58,982 bases of DNA, from positions 1 to 58,982 of the forward strand of contig JBEKIF010000053.1 of the NCBI GenBank assembly GCA_050011895.1. Direction: 5' to 3'. The translations under genes and the position numbers were made by a program. This DNA is from DATBGO01 sp050011895. Lineage in GTDB: Bacteria > Actinomycetota > Actinomycetes > Streptosporangiales > Streptosporangiaceae. Below, one piece after another: positions 24,243 through 32,020 of this stretch. Below the pieces are notes generated by a model that saw only the letters and a program-made list of their open reading frames with translations, searched no databases and was not told where the DNA came from. Position 1 is the stretch's first letter. Every line of letters begins with the position of its first letter.

Positions 24243-24947
24243 CTAGTCATCGGCGCCGATAACCTTGAAGTCCTGGTTGAGGAAAACATGGTGCGGCCAG
24301 TTGACGCCTATGTTGTGGACTTCGTAGTCGCCGTTGCTCAGCTCTACGACTCGGTCGGCGACGCCCCCCGGGTAAGCGGTCAGCGAGGCTTCGGTTGCTT
24401 TATCCGCCACCGTTCCGGTGGCAATTGTGCCCTGCCCCTCGGTGTAGTTCGTCGGGATCTGGCCGACCTTCTTTGTCGACCCTACCGTGCCTTTCTGGAA
24501 GGAGATCACCTCCGACGCAGTCGAGGATGTGCTGGCAGGCGGTTGTGCGATGACCTCTGTCGCCGTGATGGTCGTGCTGTCGGCTGTCCCCAGTACGAGG
24601 ACGGGCTGGCCTGTTGTCACGACGCTCGCGGAGGCCGGACTCGTCCCGTTCTCGTAGGTCGTGGAGGACGTGTCGTTAATGGTCACCTTCTGGCCCCCGG
24701 CTGTCATCAGCGTGAAGCCCGACGCGGATGTGCTGCTGACCGTGCCAGCTGACCCCCCTGGCTCCGGACCACTCCGGGCGTTGGATCCGGAACCGCTGCC
24801 GGAGCCGCTGCTCGCAGTGGACGAGCCGCTGCTGGCAGTGTATGAGCCACTGCCCGTGGTTGCGCTGACGACCCCGTATGAACCGCCCCCGATCGCAATG
24901 ACCGCGACTCCGGCGACGATGGACCTGATGAGCTTTTGAGAAGGCAT
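24243..24947 (-). CDS. Secreted or anchored DUF5666-like protein
   Basis: The product has 234 residues from the ATG at 24947; a second ATG at 24965 is possible. A signal-anchor helix (LIRSIVAGVAVIAIGGG) is followed by a Ser/Gly/Thr-rich linker of about 60 residues. Then comes a beta-rich domain with GFTLMTAGGQKVTINDTSST, VVTTGQPVLVLGTADSTTIT and ATEVIAQPP, which resembles DUF5666 (an OB-like extracellular domain). The C-terminus (SNGDYEVHNIGVNWPHHVFL) looks like a PepSY-type or unrelated addition. Exported; function unknown. It sits between two parts of one transposase family. Confidence 0.8.
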   Translation of the reverse strand: MPSQKLIRSIVAGVAVIAIGGGSYGVVSATTGSGSYTASSGSSTASSGSGSGSGSNARSGPEPGGSAGTVSSTSASGFTLMTAGGQKVTINDTSSTTYENGTSPASASVVTTGQPVLVLGTADSTTITATEVIAQPPASTSSTASEVISFQKGTVGSTKKVGQIPTNYTEGQGTIATGTVADKATEASLTAYPGGVADRVVELSNGDYEVHNIGVNWPHHVFLNQDFKVIGADD

Positions 24948-25144
24948 TAGCTGAAATCCTGTCATTGAGGTTACTAATCTCAGGATGACGACCCGCGCTG
25001 GAAGTGCGCCGGGATCAAGCTGAACGCTGGCCGACAGGTAGCTCCGCACGGGCTGAATTTCAGCTGACCGCAAGGTTCGCGGGAAGCAGTGAATGATCAT
25101 CGAACCCGGTCACGATCTTGCTCCGGGTCCCGTCCGCCAGCAAC
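24948..25144. other. Upstream region of the DUF5666-like gene
   Basis: No gene recognised. It separates the secreted protein's start from a transposase fragment and probably contains its promoter. Confidence 0.4.
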
Positions 25145-25246
25145 GCGACGGCCCGCGCCCTGGCCGGGCTGAAGGGCTACGTCACCAACCTCCACGACTG
25201 CCCAGACGGGACGCCCGTCACACCGCGAGCAGAGACGTGCCGTTAG
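25145..25246 (+). mobile_element. IS1634-type transposase, internal/C-terminal fragment
   Basis: The frame reads ATARALAGLKGYVTNLHDCPDGTPVT, split here as LAGLKGYVTNL and DCPDGTPVT, then a TAG. IS1634-type transposases carry this segment late in the protein, before the YHQL-type motif. The orientation is the same as the N-terminal fragment at 23883. Confidence 0.55.
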
Positions 25247-25298
25247 TTTGCATCCAGATGCTCAGCCTTGCTCCTACGAGTCAACACTGCCGCTGGCA

Positions 25299-25784
25299 TC
25301 ACGCCGGGAGGATGCGGTTGCCCCACGTACTGGTGGGGTTCACCCGGATGAAGTGCGCAGGCACCCCCTCGATCCACGGCTCAAGCCCGGCGCCGATGAT
25401 CGGCGCGCGCTCGGCCTCGGTATCCAGATGATGCGCCGCTCCCCGCACCAGCACGATCCACCCCTCGCGCGCCTCCAGATCGATCTGGTCGGCCTCCACG
25501 GCGACGTGGTACTCGGCATGCGCGATCCCAGTGCGCAGGTCTTCGTCAAAGAGGGCGGGGTCCCACGTGCCCAGGACAATCGACTCGCCGTCGATCCTGT
25601 ATGTGGTCGGCAGCGCCGTGGGCCCATACCGGCTGTTGTAGACCAGACGCCCTAGGCCGCCGTTGGCGAGCAGCTGCATGCATTCGGCCTCACTCAGGGG
25701 CTCCAGCACACGCCAGGCGCTCGCTCCGGGGTCGGGCGAAGCAGAACCGCTGGGAGAACTGAGGTCGGCTTCATCGTCTGGCAT
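25299..25784 (-). CDS. Pyridoxamine 5'-phosphate oxidase-like flavoprotein
   Basis: The product has 161 residues from the ATG at 25784 (TTGGAGAT in front); a TTG at 25853 would add 23 residues. It has a split-barrel flavin-binding fold: LSEAECMQLLANGGLGRLVYN, ALPTTYRIDGESIVLGTW, the GWIVLVRGAAHHLD segment, and a final AHFIRVNPTSTWGNRI. Actinobacterial members of this class reduce small molecules with FMN or F420, or bind haem. Single gene, cytosolic. Confidence 0.88.
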   Translation of the reverse strand: MPDDEADLSSPSGSASPDPGASAWRVLEPLSEAECMQLLANGGLGRLVYNSRYGPTALPTTYRIDGESIVLGTWDPALFDEDLRTGIAHAEYHVAVEADQIDLEAREGWIVLVRGAAHHLDTEAERAPIIGAGLEPWIEGVPAHFIRVNPTSTWGNRILPA

Positions 25785-25909
25785 ATCTCCAAACCCTAGT
25801 CGCCCTGCCCCGGCGATGGCACCCGGGCTCGGCGCGTCGGTCGAGGCAGTCAACCTGCTTGCCGTCGTCGAATATCAGCCAGGCTGGTCATGCCCTAGTC
25901 TCACTCCCC

Positions 25910-26035
25910 GCCCAGGCCCGCTGGCGCTGCGTCAACGCGCCGCACCTCGTCGCGCTGGTCCGCGCCGGAGCGACTTTCATCAACGGAAAGCTCATCGAGC
26001 GGCCGGGTGCGGACTCCCAGCCCGAAGCCGCCTGA
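25910..26035 (+). mobile_element. IS256-type transposase C-terminal remnant
   Basis: A 41-codon tail reads AQARWRCVNAPHLVALVRAG, then ATFINGKLIERP and a TGA. It matches the extreme C-terminus of mutator-type transposases. A second, more degraded tail lies at 27063-27215 in the same orientation; the SMP-30 gene lies between them. Confidence 0.55.
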
Positions 26036-26151
26036 AAGACCTGATCTAGGTCTCGACTTTGCTTGCGTGGCCCGGGAGGGACGGTGCGCTTCCAGCGGGG
26101 TTCCGGCGCCAGCCGGGCGGCACTGACGTCCTGGCGGCCCTGGGGCGCTGT

Positions 26152-26976
26152 CTAGGGGTGGCCGGCGTGCGGTGCGGGCTGGTTGGGCGCCGCGAGCAAT
26201 TGCCCGGTCCAATCCGGTCCGTCGCTCATCGCGGCCTGCATCCCGTGCCATTTCGCGGCCGCGATGAACAGCGTCCCGCCATCCTCGCCGCCGAGCATGC
26301 AGGCAAAGCACCCTCGATCGACGGCGACCGTGTTGAGCACCTCGCCGCCCTCCCGCACGCGCACGCAGCGCTGGCCGGGAACACTCGCAACCCACACCGC
26401 ACCGTCGGCGTCCGCGCAGATGCCGTCGGGCGCGTGCTCAAGGTCAGCCCAGACGCGACGGCTGGCGAGGGTCCCGTCGCCTGCCACCTCGAACGCGACG
26501 AGCTGCTCGGCGTGCGAATCAGCGGCGACGAGCAAGCGGCCATCGTCGACCAACGCCATGCCGTTGGGCCACTGCAGGCTGTCCGCGACCTCGCGCATGC
26601 TGCCGTCCGGCTGGACACACACGATTCCCGGCCCTCCGTTGACGTAGGCGTTACCGGTTGCGCCAACCACGAGCTCATTGAACGGCGGGCGGCCGAGAGC
26701 GGTGAGGTCCGCCACGGTGCCAAGCGTTCCGTCCGGCTCCTGACGCAGCAGCCTGCCCTGTGGCCCGTCGACGACGAGCATCCGCCCGTCGGGAAGCCAA
26801 TCAATGCTCAACGGAATGGTCTGCGGCGCGAGACGAGCCATCACTTCGCGCGCGCCGTCACCGCTCACAGCCAGTACCTCACCGGCACCCCAGTTGCACA
26901 GCCAGACGCGTCCGTCGCGCCATCGTGTCGATTCCGGAAAGCCCAGGCCGTCAGCCACAACGCGGGTCTCGCTCAT
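26152..26976 (-). CDS. SMP-30/gluconolactonase-family protein
   Basis: The product has 274 residues from the ATG at 26976, with GAGGAGATGGTGGG in front. Propeller signatures: LGFPESTRWRDGRVWLCNWG (with the metal-ligand Glu), IDWLPDGRMLVVDGPQGRLL, PFNELVVGATGNAYVNG, LQWPNGMALVDDGRLLVADS-like, and HAPDGICADADGAVWVAS. All three ligand positions (Glu, Asn, Asp) are kept. It is a diverged paralogue of the 22699 gene and the only gene between two transposase tails, which suggests it moved with them. Confidence 0.9.
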   Translation of the reverse strand: MSETRVVADGLGFPESTRWRDGRVWLCNWGAGEVLAVSGDGAREVMARLAPQTIPLSIDWLPDGRMLVVDGPQGRLLRQEPDGTLGTVADLTALGRPPFNELVVGATGNAYVNGGPGIVCVQPDGSMREVADSLQWPNGMALVDDGRLLVAADSHAEQLVAFEVAGDGTLASRRVWADLEHAPDGICADADGAVWVASVPGQRCVRVREGGEVLNTVAVDRGCFACMLGGEDGGTLFIAAAKWHGMQAAMSDGPDWTGQLLAAPNQPAPHAGHP

Positions 26977-27062
26977 CCCACCATCTCCTCTGCTCGTCAG
27001 CATGCCTTCAGATGAGATTCAATGGCAGCCCGTGCGGGCCCTCGACATGACGACAGGACCCG

Positions 27063-27215
27063 GTGAGAGTCAAGCACCTGGTCGCCCTGGCCGGCAACGG
27101 CGCCACGTTCGTCAACGGCAAGCCCATAGAACGACCCCAGAACGAAGCCCAGCCCGAGGCTGGCCCCACTTCCAGGCCACGCGCTCGTCATAGGGCAAGA
27201 CGATGGTGTTGCTGA
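27063..27215 (+). mobile_element. IS256-type transposase C-terminal remnant, second copy
   Basis: The frame reads HLVALAGNGATFVNGKPIERP, then QNEAQPEA, aligning with the tail at 25910-26035. The conserved Trp segment before it is lost, and the frame runs past the normal end. Confidence 0.5.
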
Positions 27216-27368
27216 GCCAGCGCACCAGTTCTGTTCAGGCGCGCGTTCCCCAATGGCGCTTCTCTGGCCACCGGGACATCTCGCCGACCGTCACGAAGGT
27301 TCCGCATACCACGTGTCCGACAAGCCGAGCGCCGGTTACACGGAGGCCAGTCGGCGCTGCGGGCTGGA

Positions 27369-28430
27369 CTAGTCCGGGATCAGCCGGGCCGCGATGGCAA
27401 TCACGCTGAGCGCGACGATGAGAATGCTCCAGGCTAGCGCGTACGGCAGGAACACGAAGCCGGCAATGCCGGTCAAGACAGCCAGGCCGGTGCCGACAAG
27501 CCTGCTAACGCGAAGCCCGCACAGGGCCATGACTCCCGCCGCGAACAGCAGCGCGCCGAGGGCCAGGAGGATCCAGCCCCAGGTATGCACGGTCAGCCGG
27601 AAGGGGTAGCCAGGGGCCGCGGGATAGTAATGCGGTCCGATGACAGCGGCGAGCCCGGCAAACAACGTCGCGAGCCCGGCCAGCATGCCGAGTACCTCGC
27701 CGACGGCGCCGACGGTGCTCAGCCGCGGGCGGCGCGCTGTGATGGCTGCCGCGGTCGCGGCTCCGGCTCCCGCCGTGACGGCTTTCGCTTCCGCCGTCCC
27801 GGTTCCGGCTCCGGCGGCCGCGGTGCCCGCTCCCGCCGTCCGCGCAGCGGTGCTCTCCGTGCCGAGGAAGCGGCCGAGTGCGATGACGGTCACCACGATT
27901 CCGGCCGCCGATTCGCTCATCACGAGTACCCGCGCCCGGAGCGTTTCCGCAGTGAAGCCGCTGCCGAGCGAGGGCAGCGTGCTCCAGCTGAGGTAGAAGT
28001 GCCCGAACCGGCTCGGCGGCGCCGCCGGGCTGAACGCGGTGCGCGGGGTGAACACCAGGAAGGCGATTGCGAAGATCGTCACGATCTGGACGATGTTGAC
28101 GATCGCGAGCACGACCTTGCTGGTCCCAGAGCCCTCGAACGTGCGGAACTGGAAGGCGTCGCCGATAGTCCCGAACAGCAGGTCCTGCAGCCGGTACAAG
28201 GCTAACCATGCGAAGAACGCGGCCAGGAACCCGGACGTCGGCGTCAGGCGCAAGATCGCCAGCAGCCCGGCGAGCCAGATCAGCACGTACCAGCCATAGA
28301 AGCTGCTGTCCCTAGCGCTCTTAAATACCCTGCCCGCCAGGTAGCTCAGTGACATCTTCTCGCTAGTCCACCAGATGCCATAGATGAGGGCCATGACCGG
28401 GCCCTCTCGCGGTCGCACAGCAGACGCCAT
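27369..28430 (-). CDS. Ion-channel-like membrane protein fused to a DUF7144-like domain
   Basis: The product has 353 residues from the ATG at 28430 (GAGGAAG upstream). Residues 1-190 have three hydrophobic helices and a pore-like segment (FYLSWSTLPSLGSGFTAETL) between the last two, as in two-TM K+ channels, but with LPSLGSGF in place of TVGYGD, so K+ selectivity is doubtful. A 45-residue Ala/Gly/Thr linker follows. The C-terminal 120 residues hold four helices with HTWGWILLALGALLFAAGV and FVFLPYALAWSIL, the DUF7144-like pattern. The fusion is unusual. The next gene on the same strand, cytidine deaminase, lies 45 bases upstream. Confidence 0.75.
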   Translation of the reverse strand: MASAVRPREGPVMALIYGIWWTSEKMSLSYLAGRVFKSARDSSFYGWYVLIWLAGLLAILRLTPTSGFLAAFFAWLALYRLQDLLFGTIGDAFQFRTFEGSGTSKVVLAIVNIVQIVTIFAIAFLVFTPRTAFSPAAPPSRFGHFYLSWSTLPSLGSGFTAETLRARVLVMSESAAGIVVTVIALGRFLGTESTAARTAGAGTAAAGAGTGTAEAKAVTAGAGAATAAAITARRPRLSTVGAVGEVLGMLAGLATLFAGLAAVIGPHYYPAAPGYPFRLTVHTWGWILLALGALLFAAGVMALCGLRVSRLVGTGLAVLTGIAGFVFLPYALAWSILIVALSVIAIAARLIPD

Positions 28431-28475
28431 CGCGCTTCCTCTCACTGCACATGCGCGGACGCGGGGAGAATCTCG

Positions 28476-28937
28476 CTAAGGCGAGGATGGCGTAATCCGG
28501 AAAAACAGCGGCAGCAAATCCGCGGCGGACGTGATCAGGATGCCGCCGCGGTACGGGAAGAGCACCCGAGCCTCCGCGTTGGAGTCGACGATCGTCTGAC
28601 GGCATGCTCCGCACGGGGGGACGTCGCCAGTGCCCCAGATCGCGATGTCCAGCACACGGGCGGCTGCGTTCTCGCGATGCACCGCTGCGTAGATGGCCGC
28701 CTGCTCGGCATGCAGCACCCGTGCCAGGCTGGGATCCTCGACGTTCCAGCCGAGGTAGGGCTCGGTGCCGCTCTCGGTGCGGACGGCGGCCCCGACGGCG
28801 AAGCCCGAGAACAGCGGCCGCGCCCGTGCCGCTGCCAGTTCGGCCTTGGTCACGAGCGCTGCGTCCGCGGGCCCGAGCTCGGGCCTCGCGACGATCGTGC
28901 CTGGATAGTCACCACCGCTGATGTCGCCGTGCGTCAT
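28476..28937 (-). CDS. cdd: Cytidine deaminase
   Basis: The product has 153 residues. The zinc-dependent deaminase motifs are intact: HAEQAAIYAAV (zinc His and catalytic Glu) and PPCGACRQTI (two zinc Cys). FSGFAVGAAV near the N-terminus and FPYRGG near the C-terminus match the homotetrameric CDA class. It converts cytidine and deoxycytidine to uridines in pyrimidine salvage. The C-terminal end, LPLFFRITPSSP, is the usual lid. It precedes the channel fusion gene on the same strand. Confidence 0.9.
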   Translation of the reverse strand: MTHGDISGGDYPGTIVARPELGPADAALVTKAELAAARARPLFSGFAVGAAVRTESGTEPYLGWNVEDPSLARVLHAEQAAIYAAVHRENAAARVLDIAIWGTGDVPPCGACRQTIVDSNAEARVLFPYRGGILITSAADLLPLFFRITPSSP

Positions 28938-29226
28938 CCCCCGCCACCTCCCTGGCGTGACCGTAGCGCAGCCGGTGCGCGGCCGGGCTCAATCCGGTCC
29001 TGGGCAGAATGGGATCGTCAGAGGATGTTACTGGAAAACTCTGCGGCACAAACGCACCCTGCGAACTGTTCCTCGTAGGAAGCCGACCGGCAGCCCAGTA
29101 GCGCGAGTCGGCGACAGATTGTTCGTTCCGGCGCGACCATGACCGGCAAGCCAAGAATCTCGGTCGGCGCCCAGATTAGGCGGTTCACGAGCGGCTTTAG
29201 CGTCACGGTCGGTGATGTCGGCGGCG
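28938..29226. other. Intergenic stretch, no gene recognised
   Basis: Degenerate sequence with no coherent frame; it probably holds the cytidine deaminase promoter. It runs into a perfect palindrome. Confidence 0.4.
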
Positions 29227-29256
29227 ATCGGCCTGGCCCGGCCGGGCCAGGCCGAT
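29227..29256. repeat. Perfect 30-bp palindrome
   Basis: ATCGGCCTGGCCCGG is followed without spacer by its exact reverse complement. A transcript could form a strong hairpin, but no T tract follows on either strand. It lies in a gene-free stretch. Confidence 0.9.
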
Positions 29257-29339
29257 TCCTGCCGACCGCGTCCGGTCTTACCGGGCGGCTCCGGCGACGT
29301 AGGCGGTGACGATCTAAGTTGTCGGCGGGGAGCCGATGG

Positions 29340-29430
29340 ATGAGTGGTGATTCGGACACGTACCTGGCCCATGCCATGGTTCGCCGATGATGCGGGCCTT
29401 CGAGCCGGCCGCTTCGCTTGGCGGACGGTG
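29340..29430 (+). repeat. Degenerate third copy of the attachment-region leader
   Basis: GACACGTACCTGGCCCATGC at 29355 and GCCGGCCGCTTCGCTTGGCGGACGG near 29406 match, in order and spacing, the leaders at 7206-7280 and 16960-17030. No GGTTGCAGTT repeats and no tRNA fragment follow. Confidence 0.35.
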
Positions 29431-29444
29431 CTCCATCCAGCGGC

Positions 29445-29612
29445 TCAGGCAAGGTGAAAGAACAGCAGCACACCGATAACGAACGTGGCGGCAGCACCGA
29501 TAAGTGTCAGGATGAGCAGAATCCTCGAAGCGGCTCTGATGTATGCGAACGTCAGTCCGCCAGAAATCACCAGCACGGATCCCATCAAGGTGTCATGCCA
29601 GTCCATTGCCAT
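29445..29612 (-). CDS. Small two-helix membrane protein
   Basis: The product has 55 residues from the ATG at 29612 (AGGA eight bases upstream; a second ATG lies two codons in). It begins MAMDWHDTLMGSVLVISGG, with two hydrophobic helices (about 11-24 and 31-53) around a short AYIRAASR loop. No family recognised. Composition and a good start suggest a real gene, though it stands alone in decayed DNA. Confidence 0.5.
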   Translation of the reverse strand: MAMDWHDTLMGSVLVISGGLTFAYIRAASRILLILTLIGAAATFVIGVLLFFHLA

Positions 29613-29738
29613 TACGACGTCCTGTTCCGGTGGTAGTAATCGAGCTGGGCCAGGAGCCGTCAGGCCCTGGGTTGACCGGTCCGCGGATACCGGCCGGGTT
29701 GCGTGGCCTGGCCGGTATCCGCAGCTGCGATGCCGTAT

Positions 29739-29950
29739 TCAGCCGGTATGTACTGCGCCGGCTTTCTGCAGGGTCTGGTGCGCCAGGTTGTACAGGCGCG
29801 CGCCCAGGCGGGTGCCGCCGAGGTAGCCCGCCGCGAGCACGCCGGGAACCAGGATGGCGACGGGAACCAGCTACCAGGGCTGGCCGGTGGCCGACAAGGC
29901 GATCAGGGAGCCGGCCAGCAGCACCGCGGCTTTCCAGGCGGGAACCGGTG
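29739..29950 (-). pseudogene. DUF4260 membrane protein remnant
   Basis: The minus strand reads WKAAVLLAGSLIALSATGQPW, a TAG, then LVPVAILVPGVLAAGYLGG and TRLGARLYNLAHQTLQ. This is the DUF4260 pattern (small four-helix membrane proteins with GYL...GAxxYNxxH). It is interrupted by a nonsense codon and cut at both ends. No expression as a whole protein is possible. Confidence 0.6.
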
Positions 29951-30363
29951 AGAATCAGGCCATTACCGGCTTGGGCACCATCGGCCGCAGGACGGCCTGC
30001 GCGTCGCTGACGAGCAAGTCCTGATGATCGCTGACCAGGAGCGGGCCAGATGAGGGCAGCTGCCGCCATATGCCACCTCGGCTTCGCTGCGCACTAGGCG
30101 CCACCGAGGTCCAGAGCAGCCGGGAGGAATCTGAAATCTCGTCTACACGCAGATAAACGAGCACACCTTCTCAATCCGGACGCTACGCCCCATCCGTCGG
30201 GGAGACAAGAGAGCCGGGGACGATTGCGTGGCCAGCGGCGGAGCAGCGCTGCCAGCTCTGGCCGTGAACTTCTCACAGCGCGCCGCCACTGCTTACATGC
30301 CCACCGCCATGCCCACCGCTCGGTATTGGCTGGGCCGTGCCGCGGGTGCGCTCGAGGCCCATC
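29951..30363. other. Stretch with no gene recognised
   Basis: Short frames on both strands without family features. It is likely the remains of the DUF4260 gene's upstream region and the promoter area of the DUF4389 gene. Confidence 0.4.
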
Positions 30364-30369
30364 GTGTCC

Positions 30370-30932
30370 ATGCCCCTGTCCGCCCCGTATCCCGTCCAGC
30401 TGGACTTCCACGCCGACCATCACATCACCCGGTGGCGCCCCCTGGTGCAGTGGCTGCTGGCCATCCCGCACCTGATGATCGCCTGATCAGCTTCTTCACC
30501 GTGCTGATCACCGAGCAGATCCCGCGGCCGCTCTTCGACGCGACCGCCATGACCTACCGCTACGAGTGGCGGGCCATGAGCTACGCCTTCTTCATGCACG
30601 AGGACTACCCCCCGTTCGACTTCGAGCTGTCCTCCGACGACGACGGGATGGAACCGCACACGTCCCTGCGGCTCACTTATCCCGAGCACCTCGAGCGGTG
30701 GCAGCCGCTGTACAAGTGGTTCCTGGCCATTCCCCACTACTTCGTGGTGGCCGGCCTGACCATCGCGGCGGCGCTGGGCATCATCGCCGGCTTCTTCGCC
30801 GTGCTCTTCACCGGGCAGTACCCCGAGGGCATCCGGGACTTCCTGGTCAGCTCCTACCGCTACGCGCTCCGGGTGGAGGCCTACGTAGGTTTCCTCACCG
30901 ACCGCTACCCGCCCTTCAGCCTTGCCGCCTGA
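30370..30932 (+). pseudogene. DUF4389 membrane protein with internal deletion and frameshift
   Basis: The first frame opens MPLSAPYPVQLDFHADHHITRW and reaches LVQWLLAIPHLMIA before a TGA near 30486. The next frame carries ISFFTVLITEQIPRPLFD, HEDYPPFDFELSSDD, then a complete second DUF4389 unit (YKWFLAIPHYFVVAGLTIAA, FFAVLFTGQYPEGIRDFLV, YVGFLTDRYPPFSLA). Normal members have two such units; here the first lost its central helix and the frame. The second half could still be made from a downstream start. Integral membrane, function unknown. Confidence 0.75.
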
Positions 30933-31207
30933 GGCCGCGGCCGCGGCGAGCCGCATGAGTCAGGCCAGGCCAGCACGGTGGGGCCCCGGTCTGGCGTTCG
31001 CGCAGGTAATCCACGAGCAGATCCCGGACTGGGCGGCAGAGCTGCCCGGCCTCCGCGAGCCAGCGGCGAACGCCAAGGGACGCCGATGGACGATGCGTCG
31101 CACGTTAAGAGCGTTGAGGCAGCGTTCGTGGGGTCGGCGACTTGGCTTCGGGGACGAAGATGCCGCCGTTCAAATCCGGCCACCCGGCCAGGTCAGATGC
31201 GGTGCGG

Positions 31208-31684
31208 TTAGTCCAGGGCCTTAGCCATCCGGTAATTGTGGATGGCCACGCCGCGGATCACCAGGTCCTGTCGTTCCACTACCGCGAAGCCCTTGCGCTC
31301 GAACAGCCGCCGGGCGAGCTCGCTGGCCTCGGTGAACAGGCTCCTGATTCCCTGCTCGCGGGCTGCCGCCTCCACGGCGTCATAAAGCCGCGCCGCGATC
31401 CCCTGCCCGGCTGCCTCGGGCGCGCAGAACACGCGGTCGATGTGCCCGTTCGGCTCAAGATCGATATAGGCGACGGGGCGGTCATCCGCATTGGCGGCCA
31501 CGAGGACCAGGCGGCCGTCGCTGGCTTCCCCGTGCGCCCACTCGGCGGTCCTGGGCTCCGGGGCCCAGGCCCTCACCTGGGCGGCCGTGTAATCAGAGAG
31601 CGCCACCTGCCGGACTGAGCGGAAGAAAACGTCGGCCAGATCGGCCGCATCACGCGGATCGTAGGCGCGGATGGTGACTTTCAC
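31208..31684 (-). CDS. GNAT family N-acetyltransferase
   Basis: The product has 158 residues from the GTG at 31684; the family's usual start (VTIRAYDPRDAADLADVFF) follows directly. The acetyl-CoA binding region is present as RVFCAPEAAGQGIAARLYDAVE (Q/RxxGxG/A), followed by LFTEASELARRLFERKGFAVV and the final strand HNYRMAKAL. The substrate is unknown. There is no ribosome site, so the mRNA may be leaderless. Stand-alone gene. Confidence 0.9.
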   Translation of the reverse strand: MKVTIRAYDPRDAADLADVFFRSVRQVALSDYTAAQVRAWAPEPRTAEWAHGEASDGRLVLVAANADDRPVAYIDLEPNGHIDRVFCAPEAAGQGIAARLYDAVEAAAREQGIRSLFTEASELARRLFERKGFAVVERQDLVIRGVAIHNYRMAKALD

Positions 31685-32020
31685 CCGGCAAATGTAACTG
31701 CCTGGATCGTCACGCGGCCAACGTGGCGCCGGGGCCGGACGGGACACGCCGACCCCAGGCCACGCAGTTGCGCGGCTCCTGGGTGAGCCGGTGGCTGGCA
31801 GGAGGCCAGAGGCCCGGCAGGGCACATCGAGGGTACATGCGGTCGCAACACACCGGGTGACGGCGGGATCCCGCAGGATCCGCCACAGGGCAGACGAGTC
31901 GAGCAGCTACCGAATCACGCCGCCGGGTCGGCCCGCCGCTGGCGGTTTCGAGTGGCTGATTTCTTGAACTGCTCCGGCCGAGGGGCGACAATCCTGGCGA
32001 GGGACCTGGGGGTTCGGAAC
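31685..32020. other. Divergent intergenic region
   Basis: It lies between the GNAT gene and the second LuxR regulator and must hold both promoters. No clear operator or terminator stands out. Confidence 0.5.
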
